DNA of 64,000 nucleotides from Ichthyobacterium seriolicida (GTDB lineage Bacteria; Bacteroidota; Bacteroidia; Flavobacteriales; Ichthyobacteriaceae): NCBI RefSeq assembly GCF_002369955.1, contig NZ_AP014564.1, positions 308,893 to 372,892 of the forward strand, read 5' to 3'. Shown piece by piece: positions 1 to 8,987 of this stretch (position 1 is its first letter; each line of letters starts with the position of its first letter). The notes under the pieces were generated by a model. It saw only the letters and a program-made list of their open reading frames with translations, ran no database searches and was not told where the DNA came from. The position numbers and the translations under genes were made by a program.

Positions 1-570
1 GATGAGTTAAAAAAAAACGAAGGCATTAGTCAGGGTTTAAATCTTGTTAAAAAAGACAAAAGTGATGAGGTTCTCGTTAAAAAAACATATAAATTAATAT
101 TCGTTCATGATACTCCATCAACTAAATGCGCTTTAACTGCTAACAGTCAGTATGAGAATGCCACAGGACTTGTAATTAGTTGCAGAAAACCTGATAACAC
201 ATCTGTAGGGACTGCTTACCCTAGAATTGATAGTGGAAATAATACCAACGCTGGCTCTTCTAATACAAACCCAATTGTACTAACTTTAACCAAAGGATAT
301 GACTTAACTGCTGATGTAGAAGCGGGATGGATATTTTGGGCTAATAAAGCTACTACTCTTCCCAATGGAGCTTATTTTGATACGACCAATGCTTCTGGCG
401 GAGCTAATGCTAATAACTTCCCAGCTCATAATCCTACAGAAGAATTTACTTTAGAGGCTGATTTTTATAACAAAAAAGGCTATTCTTTTAAAATAGTAGC
501 TCAGGATGGACGTACGGCTAAATTTTATAGACTAAAATTTGTTGATTTAGCAGCAGTTCCTGTATCTTAA
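1..570 (+). CDS. C-terminal part of a surface/lipoprotein-family protein (5' end outside window)
   Basis: An open frame runs from the first base to a TAA at 568-570, giving 189 residues without a start, so the gene begins upstream of the window. I do not recognise a named domain. The last 30 residues (KIVAQDGRTAKFYRLKF) resemble the end of the DUF5018-like modules in the lipoproteins further along the window, which close with a YTVTAQDG...Y-V-V pattern. Two cysteines are present and the composition is rich in N, T, S and A, as expected of an exported protein. The likely role is a cell-surface or outer-membrane protein of unknown function. It is followed by a good hairpin terminator. The family assignment is inference from the short motif and the neighbouring gene. 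Confidence 0.6.
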   Translation, partial: DELKKNEGISQGLNLVKKDKSDEVLVKKTYKLIFVHDTPSTKCALTANSQYENATGLVISCRKPDNTSVGTAYPRIDSGNNTNAGSSNTNPIVLTLTKGYDLTADVEAGWIFWANKATTLPNGAYFDTTNASGGANANNFPAHNPTEEFTLEADFYNKKGYSFKIVAQDGRTAKFYRLKFVDLAAVPVS

Positions 571-626
571 TTAGTTACTTTATAAACAACACAACTTGAG
601 AGAGATACTCTTTACAAAAATTCACG

Positions 627-658
627 AAGCTGTCTCAAAACCAAGGCAGCTTTTTTTA
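627..658 (+). terminator. Rho-independent terminator after the first gene
   Basis: An 8-bp stem (AAGCTGTC paired with GGCAGCTT, one G-T pair) with a 10-nt loop is followed by seven T. It lies 57 bases after the stop codon of the plus-strand gene. Confidence 0.75.
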
Positions 659-684
659 TTTACACACTTTATGAGATAATGTCT

Positions 685-714
685 AAAAACCGCCTCATTT
701 AATTAATGAGACGG
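685..714 (-). terminator. Terminator of the 1280-residue lipoprotein gene
   Basis: On the minus strand a 10-bp stem with one mismatch (CCGTCTCATT paired with AATGAGGCGG) is followed by TTTTT. It lies 26 bases past the stop codon of the lipoprotein gene. Confidence 0.7.
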
Positions 715-739
715 CTGTTAAATAATAACAATAATTATA

Positions 740-3700
740 CTAATAATCAGATGTTTTATGTGTAGGATGCTCGCTCTTATCAGAGCCACTATAAGGCATT
801 CCTGAATTTTCAAACATATGTATCATGCTAGTTCCTCTTGGCACTTTCCATTTGCTTAAGTCTTGTTTGAAAGATGTAGCACCGCTAAACATTAATCCCA
901 TCGAATACATAGACTTACATAAGTCCCATTTACTTATATTTTGATTGAAAGATACAGCATCTTTAAACATCTGGTCCATCTTCATAACATTAGAAACATT
1001 CCAAGAACTTATATCTTGATTAAAAGCTGTAGCACTGGTAAACATCCATTCCATATCCTCAACATTAGAAACATTCCAGTTGCCTATATTTTGATTGAAA
1101 TTTATAGCACCCCTAAACATCTCAGACATACTAGAAACCCTAGAAACATTCCAACTACCTATATTTTGATTGAAAGATGTAGCTCCTTCAAACATCCGTC
1201 TCATATACTTAACATTAGATACATTCCAAGAACTTAAATCTTTATTAAAAGCTGTAGCACCTGAAAACATCGCTTCCATAATTTGAACATTAGAAACATT
1301 CCAAGAACTTAAATCTTGATTAAAATCTGTAGCACCTGCAAACATGTATTCCATATCTTTAACATTAGAAACGTTCCAGTTATTTAAGTTTTGATTGAAA
1401 AATCTAGCAAGTAAAAACATTGAGTTCATCATTTGAACATTAGAAACATTCCAGTTATTTAAGTTTTGATTGAAAAATGTAGCACCCATAAACATTCGAT
1501 ACATACTAGTAACATTAGAAACATTCCAGTTGCCTATATTTTGATTGAAATTTATAGCACCCCTAAACATCGAATTCATATTAGTAACCCCTTCTAAATT
1601 AGGCGCTTCTAGAGGTAAGAAAGTTAAGTTTTTGCACCCGTCAAAATACCCTCCGCGATTACCAAATTTTAACTCTCCCCAAGATGAAATACCTATTATC
1701 TTTTCTGCATCAGCACAACCTATGATGCTAGAATTATATGCATTACATTTGAAAACTTCTCCGAAGTTAAAACCTTCTATTTTTCCTGTGATAGTGATGG
1801 TTTTTTCTCCTGAGTGTAAATACATATGTGAAGCATCGACTATATTGTCGTTCGTGATGCGTTTAGGTTCTGTACCATCTCCCCAGTCTACTATAAAGTC
1901 ATAGTCTCCTCCATCGTATATAGGCAATTGTATTTTTTCATATGTTCGGTTGGTCCTCCATTTAGAGATAAATTCCTTCTTTAAGGTATAAACCGTTACA
2001 GCATAATTAGCAGTGCTTTTCCCATCTTGAGCAGTAACAGTGTAAGTTTTTTCACTACTAAAGTCTTGCGGTGTAGTAGCTTCGGGACTAATACTAGCTC
2101 CCTTACATAATTCTATATGAGGAGTTAAACCATTAAGCTCTGCATCATGCGCAACATTTACAGTTACTGTTTTAGTACCATGATCTATAACTCCTGTTAC
2201 ATCTTGAACAATTCTTTTACTACTATTATTTACATCACTAGTTTTAAACTTAAATGATTTCATCTTAGAATTCGACGACTTTACAGTTACACTATATACT
2301 TTTGTAGCACCATTTTCAGCTGTTACAGTATAAGTTTGAGCTATACCATAAGTAAAGGTAGTTTCTGCTCCAGAAGCTGGATTTACTGTAGCACTTGGAG
2401 ACACTACTATTTCAGGTTTTAATTTTACATCATTATCATCTTCTCCATCTAATACTATTGTATAATCATTTCCACCATTTGTAGGACTTATCGTCATATC
2501 TGTTGTAACATTTGGAGCAATGATACTATGATCTAACTGTTTAATTTTAAAAGAAGTAATATCTGCCATTGCACTTAACTCACCTATGGTTACATTATAA
2601 TTTCTAGTAGTTCCATCTTGAGCTGTTACAGTATATACTACAGCTGTACCACGAGTGAAATTTTGTACTACTTCAGCTGCTGGATTTACTGTGGCACTAG
2701 CACTGATAGCTATAGTAGGCTTTAGACCTGTTAAATTTGTAATAGTATGTGGCATTTTTGCGATAGTTATAGTCCCTTCCCAATCTGCATTAGAAGGATT
2801 ATTTATGGTGCCACCATAATCCTGACCATTAAAGCCCTTATCACCATTTTGAGCATGCTCAAATTTAAAACTGCTTATGTCTTTAGTATTAGACAAATCC
2901 TTAAAAACAGAAACTGTATACTGTTTTGTTTGACCATCCTGAGCTGTAATGGTATAAGTCTTAGAAGTTGCATAATCATGAATACCTTCAGCTGGACTTA
3001 TAGTGGCACTAGCATGCTTGGTTATAGTAGGAGTTAAAGCTGTTATGGTTGCTGCAGTAGACACTTTTACCTTTATGGTTCCAGCAGAATTATCAATTGT
3101 AACATCTGCCGTTTTACCTCTTTCAGCAGCAGAAGATCTAGTCAATTTTAGACCATCATTAACATTGTTCTCTTTCTTAAACTCAAATTTAGAAATTCTA
3201 TTATTAGAAGATAAGTCTTTGACATATTTTACCTCATAGACCTTTGTTTTTCCATCTGCAGCAGTTACTGTATAACTTACTGTAGTTGTGGTAATACTGT
3301 TTACAGTAGTAGAGACTACTTCTCCCGAAGTAATACTAGCCCCTGTATGAATTATTGTAGGTTTTAGATCAGTTAAAGTTGCAGCATCAGACACGTGTAA
3401 TGTTATAGTAGAAGTATCAGTAGATTCCGTAATAACGCCCTCTCTATCTCCAAAAATCTTAGTTTCATTTTTAGATTTTTCTAATTTAAAACTGCTTATC
3501 TCTTTAGCATTAGACAAATCCGTAGCAATAGACACTGTATACTGTTTTGTTTGACCATCTTCAGCTGTAATGGTATAAACTTTATTACCATTACTATAAT
3601 TATGAGCTGCAATTTCTGGACTTATAGTAGCACTAGTATGCCTAGTTATAGTGGGGATTAAATCTGTTATATATGCTTCTGTAGATACTTTTACCTTTAC

Positions 3701-4582
3701 GGTTCCAGCAGAATTATCAATTGTAACATCAACTGTTTTACCTTCTTCAGCAATAGAAGACCTAGTTAATTTTAGACCATCATTAACATTACTCTCTTTC
3801 TTAAACTCAAATTTAGAAATTCTATTATCAGAAGACAAGCTTTTGACATATTTTACCGCATAAACCTTTGTTGTCTTTCCATCTTCAGCTGTTACTGTAT
3901 AATTTACTGTAGTTGTTGTAATACTGTTTTCAGTAGTAGAAACTACTTCTCCCGAAGTAATAATAGCCCCTGTGTGAATTATTGTAGGAGTTAAGTCATC
4001 TAAATTAGCAGCATCAGATACATGTAATGTTATTGTATTAGCTCCATCAGTTTTAGTAATTTGCCCCACTCTATCTCCAAAAATTTTACCATTATTCTCA
4101 GTCTTCTTTAATTCAAAAGAACTAATGGAACAATCACTAGATAAAGCTCTTGTTATGATTACTGTATACTCTTTTTGCGTTCCACCTTTTGTTAAAGTAA
4201 ATATCTTTTTATAACGTTGAGGAGAAGGCTTTTTAGTAGTTTCTTCCTCTGTAGATTCTTCTATAACTTCAAAATTGACTTCTTCTCCACTAGCAGGGGA
4301 TATGGTAGTCCCTTCACATAGTTTTATATTAAACTTTAATCCAGTTAATTCAGCAATATGAGGAACTGTTAATGATATAGTATGCTCTTGAGCATTTATC
4401 TCAGAAATTATATCAGAACCTAAGTTTTTTCGCTCATTTTCAGAATTCAGTAATTCAAATGAATTTATACATATATCTAAATCATCTTCTATAATGTTCT
4501 TTTTATCACAGGAAAAAATAATCGCCGACAACAACACAAAAGAGAAAATAACGCTCTTTACAAAATAATTTTTCTTAAACAT
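740..4582 (-). CDS. Large modular surface lipoprotein: about eight DUF5018-like modules, WGDG segment, BspA-type (DUF285) repeats
   Basis: The 1280-residue product starts with a lipoprotein signal peptide: a basic start, a hydrophobic stretch, then IIFSC with the lipidated cysteine at residue 25. Residues about 37-870 hold eight beta-rich modules of about 100 residues. Each has the pattern ISSF-x-L ... L-PTI ... ATISP ... YTVTAQDG...Y-V, as in DUF5018-like domains. Residues 871-1001 carry a PKD-like segment (VDWGDGT near 899-905). Residues 1002 to about 1260 are about ten 25-residue BspA-type repeats (MFxGATxFNQDLSSWNVSNV). BspA/DUF285 repeats are known in surface proteins that bind host or bacterial partners; binding here is inference. 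Modules 2-3 are nearly repeated as modules 4-5. The protein is probably anchored in the outer membrane and faces outward. Its ligand is unknown. Confidence 0.85.
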   Translation of the reverse strand: MFKKNYFVKSVIFSFVLLSAIIFSCDKKNIIEDDLDICINSFELLNSENERKNLGSDIISEINAQEHTISLTVPHIAELTGLKFNIKLCEGTTISPASGEEVNFEVIEESTEEETTKKPSPQRYKKIFTLTKGGTQKEYTVIITRALSSDCSISSFELKKTENNGKIFGDRVGQITKTDGANTITLHVSDAANLDDLTPTIIHTGAIITSGEVVSTTENSITTTTVNYTVTAEDGKTTKVYAVKYVKSLSSDNRISKFEFKKESNVNDGLKLTRSSIAEEGKTVDVTIDNSAGTVKVKVSTEAYITDLIPTITRHTSATISPEIAAHNYSNGNKVYTITAEDGQTKQYTVSIATDLSNAKEISSFKLEKSKNETKIFGDREGVITESTDTSTITLHVSDAATLTDLKPTIIHTGASITSGEVVSTTVNSITTTTVSYTVTAADGKTKVYEVKYVKDLSSNNRISKFEFKKENNVNDGLKLTRSSAAERGKTADVTIDNSAGTIKVKVSTAATITALTPTITKHASATISPAEGIHDYATSKTYTITAQDGQTKQYTVSVFKDLSNTKDISSFKFEHAQNGDKGFNGQDYGGTINNPSNADWEGTITIAKMPHTITNLTGLKPTIAISASATVNPAAEVVQNFTRGTAVVYTVTAQDGTTRNYNVTIGELSAMADITSFKIKQLDHSIIAPNVTTDMTISPTNGGNDYTIVLDGEDDNDVKLKPEIVVSPSATVNPASGAETTFTYGIAQTYTVTAENGATKVYSVTVKSSNSKMKSFKFKTSDVNNSSKRIVQDVTGVIDHGTKTVTVNVAHDAELNGLTPHIELCKGASISPEATTPQDFSSEKTYTVTAQDGKSTANYAVTVYTLKKEFISKWRTNRTYEKIQLPIYDGGDYDFIVDWGDGTEPKRITNDNIVDASHMYLHSGEKTITITGKIEGFNFGEVFKCNAYNSSIIGCADAEKIIGISSWGELKFGNRGGYFDGCKNLTFLPLEAPNLEGVTNMNSMFRGAINFNQNIGNWNVSNVTSMYRMFMGATFFNQNLNNWNVSNVQMMNSMFLLARFFNQNLNNWNVSNVKDMEYMFAGATDFNQDLSSWNVSNVQIMEAMFSGATAFNKDLSSWNVSNVKYMRRMFEGATSFNQNIGSWNVSRVSSMSEMFRGAINFNQNIGNWNVSNVEDMEWMFTSATAFNQDISSWNVSNVMKMDQMFKDAVSFNQNISKWDLCKSMYSMGLMFSGATSFKQDLSKWKVPRGTSMIHMFENSGMPYSGSDKSEHPTHKTSDY
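835..1582 (-). repeat. 75-bp tandem repeats encoding BspA/DUF285 units
   Basis: About ten imperfect direct repeats with a 75-bp period (one of 78 bp) encode the 25-residue units with the WNVSNV core. On the plus strand the recurring string is AACATTAGAAACATTCCA. Such arrays can change copy number by recombination. They are part of the coding sequence and are not a CRISPR array. Confidence 0.85.
2888..4132 (-). repeat. Tandem duplication of a two-module unit within the lipoprotein gene
   Basis: Residues 151-358 and 360-565 align along their length as two copies of a unit of about 209 residues (about 625 bp). Shared stretches include TLHVSDAA, TPTIIHTGA, ITSGEVVSTT, NRISKFEFKKE and NVNDGLKLTRSS. 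This is more similarity than any other module pair in the protein shows, so the pair was probably copied together and recently. Confidence 0.8.
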
Positions 4583-4990
4583 AATTAAATTAAGGTTAAA
4601 AAATAAGTGTCAATGCCCTACTTTATAAGTAAACCATTGCCCGAAAGCTAGCGCGCTAAGATAGTAGTAATTTTTTACGTTTTAATCTGAGTTCGTCGGT
4701 ATCATAAGCATACAAAAAGAGCCCAAAACTAAAGGGGATTTCCTTAAATCCGAATAAAATCAAAGGATTCAAGTGTCTTTATTAGTCGAGCTCAGGTTTT
4801 TAAAAGGAATGCAAAATGTAGCGCTAAATACCAAAAATTAAAAAAAAAGCTGTTTCATTAATGAAACGGGGCGGCTTCTTCTTCGAATTTTTTAATCAGG
4901 GATCTTTAGGATAATTTATCATAAATAGATTTTGAATGTTTATTTTCAAACGGTCTAAATATTCAAAACAGTGATATAACCCAACAAAGA
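4583..4990. other. Intergenic region between the lipoprotein gene and mtaB
   Basis: This 408-bp gap has no convincing gene. It contains the mtaB terminator (4841-4869) and one copy of a recurring intergenic motif ending in GAGCTCAGGTT (4778-4798). It should also hold the promoter of the minus-strand lipoprotein gene, but I could not place a clear -7/-33 pair. Confidence 0.5.
4841..4869 (-). terminator. Terminator of the alaS-mtaB operon
   Basis: A perfect 16-bp palindrome (GTTTCATTAATGAAAC, 4852-4867) is followed on the minus strand by a T run opposite the A run at 4841-4848. It lies about 120 bases beyond the mtaB stop. Confidence 0.75.
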
Positions 4991-6301
4991 CTATATAAAA
5001 TCACATATAACCTCTCCTTCCTGAGATATTTTTGACAAAGTCACTTTATGTATAGTATTTACTAATTCTGGATTCCAATAGGTTTTTACCTTGACGTAAT
5101 TTTCAGTGAAGCCGTGTATAAATCCGCTTTTATTTTCAGATTCAAAGAGAACTAGAAACTCCTTGTTTAACTGAGATTCATAAAAGGCTCTTCGTTTTTT
5201 GGCTGATAGAGTGCGCAACATTTTACTCCTCTTATTTCTCACTTCTTTGGGTATTACCTCTTTGATATTATCAGCAGCATAAGTATTATCTCGTTCAGAA
5301 TAAGAAAAGACATGTAAATAAGATATATCAGTGTTTAATATAAAATTATATGTCTCTAAAAACAGTTCTTCAGTTTCTCCAGGGAATCCTACTATTACGT
5401 CGGCTCCTATGCAAGCATCAGGCATTATTTTTTTAACAGTATCTATCTTTTTAGAATAGAGATTTGTAAGATAACGCCTCTTCATCCTCCTTAAAATAGT
5501 ATCACTGCCCGATTGTAGAGGTATGTGAAAATGAGGAACTATTTTACTTGACTTAGATACAAATCGTATGATTTCATTTTTTAATAAGTTCGGTTCTATT
5601 GATGAAATTCTAACTCTATCTATGCCTGTTACCTTGTCTAATTCTTGTATCAACTCGAAAAAAGAATTCTTATAAGTCTTATCTCCTGGGTTTAACTTTC
5701 CAAAGTCACCTACGTTTACTCCTGTAAGTACTATTTCTTTTATTCCATTATTGGAAATATCTACAGCATTATTTATAACACTTTCTAAAGTATCACTTCT
5801 AGACTTCCCTCTAGCTAGTGGAATAGTGCAATATGTGCATTTGTAATCACATCCATCTTGTACTTTCAAAAAGGCACGTGTTTTGTCTCCCATAGAATAA
5901 GAACTCACAAAGAAATCTGCATTTCCTATCTCGCAAGAGTGGACTTCTGTCAAGGGCTTTTTAGCGATATCGTTTATATAGTTTAGTATCTTGAATTTTT
6001 CAGTAGCACCTAAAACCATATCTACCCCATTTATTTGAGATATCTCCTCTGGTTTGAGTTGAGCATAACAGCCTATGGCTATTAAAAAAGCGTTGGGATT
6101 TTTTTTAAGGGCTGATTTTACTACACTTCTAAATTTATTATCAGCGTTTTCTGTTACAGAACAGGTGTTGATTATATATATATCGGCCTTATCTTCGAAA
6201 GACACATTTTCATAACCATTTTTGGTGAGATCTCTCGATATAGTAGAAGTCTCTGAAAAATTTAATTTGCACCCTAATGTGTAAAAAGCTACTTTGTTCA
6301 T
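4991..6301 (-). CDS. mtaB: tRNA t6A37 methylthiotransferase MtaB
   Basis: This 436-residue radical-SAM methylthiotransferase is expected to convert t6A at position 37 of ANN-decoding tRNAs to ms2t6A in the cytoplasm. The N-terminal MTTase domain has its three cluster cysteines at residues 11 (TLGCKLN), 47 (NTCSVT) and 78 (IGCYAQ). The radical-SAM CxxxCxxC lies at 151, 155 and 158 (CDYKCTYC). Typical SAM-domain motifs follow (LTGVNVGDFG, HIPLQSGSD, DVIVGFPGE), and the C-terminal part resembles a TRAM region. The length is normal for MtaB. The absence of a longer insert and the TLGCKLNFSET start favour MtaB over MiaB or RimO. Its start codon overlaps the alaS stop by 4 bases (ATGA), so the two genes are translationally coupled. 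Confidence 0.93.
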   Translation of the reverse strand: MNKVAFYTLGCKLNFSETSTISRDLTKNGYENVSFEDKADIYIINTCSVTENADNKFRSVVKSALKKNPNAFLIAIGCYAQLKPEEISQINGVDMVLGATEKFKILNYINDIAKKPLTEVHSCEIGNADFFVSSYSMGDKTRAFLKVQDGCDYKCTYCTIPLARGKSRSDTLESVINNAVDISNNGIKEIVLTGVNVGDFGKLNPGDKTYKNSFFELIQELDKVTGIDRVRISSIEPNLLKNEIIRFVSKSSKIVPHFHIPLQSGSDTILRRMKRRYLTNLYSKKIDTVKKIMPDACIGADVIVGFPGETEELFLETYNFILNTDISYLHVFSYSERDNTYAADNIKEVIPKEVRNKRSKMLRTLSAKKRRAFYESQLNKEFLVLFESENKSGFIHGFTENYVKVKTYWNPELVNTIHKVTLSKISQEGEVICDFI

Positions 6302-8904
6302 GAGATGTATTCTTTTGCTAGTTGCATAGCTCGGGGTAACCCTCCTTGATTTTTACCTCCAGCTATAGCGAAAAAGTCTTGTCCGCCACCCCTGCCATCT
6401 ATCTCTCTGGAAATTTTTTGAATAATCTCATTAGCACTTAAATTTCTTTCTTTGACTAGATTTTTAGAAATAAAAACTGTGATATTTATCTTGCCGTTGG
6501 ACACTGATCCAGCTATAAAAAACAAGTTTTGAATCTCTCTGTCTAATTCAAATGCTAAGCTCTTAACAGATTCTGTATCTAGATCTAATTCGGTAGATAT
6601 AAAATTGATATCTTCCATACGACTTATAGATTTTAAAAGATTAGCCTTTATAGACTTTGTCTTCTCCTTTGTCATAGACAGAATCTTCTTTTTATAAATA
6701 CTATTTTCTTCCTGTAGATCTGTTATGGCTTTTATGGGATCCGAAGTGTTTTTTAATTTACTCTTTACTTCTTCCAAGAGATTTAATTTTTCTGTAAAAA
6801 ACTCTTCTGCAGCCGATGATGTTATAGCTTCTACACGTCTGATTCCAGTAGCTATGGATGTCTCCTGTGTTATTTTAAATAAAAATATATCTCCTGTCTG
6901 TTTAACATGAGTGCCTCCACATAATTCTATAGAGTCACCAAACTTTATGACTCTCACCAAATCTGAATATTTTTCTCCAAATAGAGCTGTAGCGCCTTGT
7001 GCTTTAGCTTCGTCTATTGGAACTTCACGTTTTTCTTCGAGAATTATATTGCTCCTTACTTTATTATTGACGAATTTCTCTACATCTCTTATCTGATCTG
7101 GACTTAACTTGGAAAAGTGTGAAAAGTCAAAACGGAGATATTTATCACTGACATATGATCCCTTTTGTTCTACGTGTTGACCTAATATATTTCTAAGTGC
7201 CTGGTGTAAAAGATGTGTGGCCGAGTGATTGATCGTTATCTTATTTCTACGAGATTTTTCTACTGCCGCATTAAAAGTATCAGTCGTGTTTTCTGGGATT
7301 TCATTTACGATATGAACCGTTAGGTTATTTTCTTTTTTGGTGTCTATTATGGGGATTCTAACATTAGAACTTTCTATATATCCCGTGTCTCCTATTTGCC
7401 CCCCACTTTCAGCATAAAAAGGAGTGATATTAAACACTAGCTGATATATATGTTTATCCTTGGTTGTCACCTTTCTGTATTTGGAGATTTTCACCTCACT
7501 TGTTAAACAGTCATAACCTATAAATTCCCCTTTGTGATCTTTAATTATCTCTATCCAATCATCAATTTTTACACAAGCGGATTCTCTAGATCTATTTTTT
7601 TGTATTTCCATCTCTTTTTTAAACCCTTGTTCATCTAGTTTCATGTGGTGCTCTTTTAGGATCAATCCAGTTAAATCTACTGGGAATCCATAAGTGTCAT
7701 AGAGCTGGAACACTTTTTCTCCAGAAACAGTATCTCCTTTTGAATCTTTAATCATTTGATCTATTCTAATCATACCTTGTTCTAAGGTTTTAAAGAAAGA
7801 TTCTTCTTCTTCTTTTATTACGTTTTTTATCAATGTCTTTTTAGCCTTTAGTTCAGTGAAAGTCTCTGACATTTCAATCACTAAGGTGTCGACTATTTTG
7901 TATATAAACGGTTGTTTTCTCTCTAAGAAAGTAAATCCATATCTGACAGCTCTTCTCAATATTCGTCTAATGACATAACCAGCACCAGTATTAGAAGGTA
8001 ATTGTCCATCTGCTATAGAAAAAGCTATAGCACGAAGGTGATCTGCTATGACTCTTATAGCTATATCTGTATCTTCCTTATCGTTGTATTTTTTCCCTGT
8101 TATCTCAGATATTTTAGAGATTATAGGTGTAAATATATCAGTGTCGTAACTCGATTTCACTCCTTGTAGAATCATACATAATCTCTCAAATCCCATTCCA
8201 GTATCTACGTGCTGCTGAGGAAGTTTTTCTAATACACCATTAGATTTTCGATTATACTGAATAAATACCAGATTCCAAATTTCTATTACTTGAGGATTAT
8301 CTTTATTTACTAGATCTCTGCCAGGTACAGCTCTTTTTTCATGGTCATCTCTTATATCTATATGTATTTCCGAACAAGGTCCGCAAGGACCAGTAGATCC
8401 CATTTCCCAAAAGTTATCTTTTTTACCACATTTTAGGATTCTATCCTTAGGAAGATGTTTTTCCCAGAATGTATGAGCCTCTAAGTCGAGCTCTATACCG
8501 TCTTTTTTATCCCCTTCGAAAACAGTCACAAAGAGATCTTTAGGATCTATTTTATATATTTTGGTCAATAATTCCCAAGCCCAATCAATAGCTTCTTGTT
8601 TAAAATAATCTCCAAAAGACCAGTTGCCCAACATTTCGAACATAGTGTGATGATAAGTATCTCTACCCACCTCCTCTAAATCGTTGTGTTTTCCAGATAC
8701 CCTAAGACATTTTTGAGTGTTAGAAACTCTTGGAGCAAAAGGCTTTTCACTATTTAAAAATATGTTTTTAAAGGGATTCATCCCAGCGTTTACAAAGAGT
8801 AATGAAGGGTCATCTTTAGAGATAATAGGAGCGGATTCGACTATTTTGTGTTGTTTGTCTTTGAAAAAATCTAAAAACAACCCTCTTATATCTTTTGATT
8901 TCAT
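6298..8904 (-). CDS. alaS: Alanyl-tRNA synthetase
   Basis: The 868-residue product is a full-length class IIc synthetase that charges tRNA-Ala and edits mischarged Ser/Gly. The N-terminal catalytic core is visible (FFKDKQHKIV, SLLFVNAGMNPFKN, RDTYHHTMFEMLGNWSFGDYF). The editing-domain zinc ligands appear as HSATHLLH and CGGTH. The C-terminal C-Ala region contains the glycine-rich DGRGGGQDFFAIAGG. It is divergent from an M23 peptidase gene 83 bp away, an arrangement I associate with flavobacteria, and it is upstream of mtaB in one operon. Confidence 0.97.
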   Translation of the reverse strand: MKSKDIRGLFLDFFKDKQHKIVESAPIISKDDPSLLFVNAGMNPFKNIFLNSEKPFAPRVSNTQKCLRVSGKHNDLEEVGRDTYHHTMFEMLGNWSFGDYFKQEAIDWAWELLTKIYKIDPKDLFVTVFEGDKKDGIELDLEAHTFWEKHLPKDRILKCGKKDNFWEMGSTGPCGPCSEIHIDIRDDHEKRAVPGRDLVNKDNPQVIEIWNLVFIQYNRKSNGVLEKLPQQHVDTGMGFERLCMILQGVKSSYDTDIFTPIISKISEITGKKYNDKEDTDIAIRVIADHLRAIAFSIADGQLPSNTGAGYVIRRILRRAVRYGFTFLERKQPFIYKIVDTLVIEMSETFTELKAKKTLIKNVIKEEEESFFKTLEQGMIRIDQMIKDSKGDTVSGEKVFQLYDTYGFPVDLTGLILKEHHMKLDEQGFKKEMEIQKNRSRESACVKIDDWIEIIKDHKGEFIGYDCLTSEVKISKYRKVTTKDKHIYQLVFNITPFYAESGGQIGDTGYIESSNVRIPIIDTKKENNLTVHIVNEIPENTTDTFNAAVEKSRRNKITINHSATHLLHQALRNILGQHVEQKGSYVSDKYLRFDFSHFSKLSPDQIRDVEKFVNNKVRSNIILEEKREVPIDEAKAQGATALFGEKYSDLVRVIKFGDSIELCGGTHVKQTGDIFLFKITQETSIATGIRRVEAITSSAAEEFFTEKLNLLEEVKSKLKNTSDPIKAITDLQEENSIYKKKILSMTKEKTKSIKANLLKSISRMEDINFISTELDLDTESVKSLAFELDREIQNLFFIAGSVSNGKINITVFISKNLVKERNLSANEIIQKISREIDGRGGGQDFFAIAGGKNQGGLPRAMQLAKEYIS

Positions 8905-8953
8905 AGTGTTTTTGTGAAATAAATTTTACTTTTGACCCTTGGTATTCAAACCT

Positions 8954-8984
8954 GCGAAGGTAACTATATTAGACATAATATAAA
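8954..8984 (-). promoter_or_regulatory. Candidate alaS-mtaB promoter
   Basis: On the minus strand TACCTTCGC (8954-8962) matches the Bacteroidota -7 element TAnnTTTG except for one T-to-C change. TTTA lies 18 bp upstream (8981-8984) as a weak -33 element. The same TAnnTTCG variant occurs ahead of several other genes in this window. Confidence 0.4.
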
Positions 8985-8987
8985 TTT

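Noticed and set aside
941-1237. Plus-strand open frame of 98 codons with repeated LNIRNIP-like strings
   Set aside because: It is the antisense shadow of the BspA repeats on the minus strand.
830-1582. Regular 75-bp repeats resembling an array
   Set aside because: The period is 25 codons of the BspA-type repeat in a long open frame; there are no unique spacers or Cas genes, so it is not CRISPR.
4600-4990. Possible tRNA or small RNA gene in the gap upstream of the first lipoprotein gene
   Set aside because: The GCTAGCGCGCTAAG dyad near 4647 does not extend into a cloverleaf or other known RNA fold.
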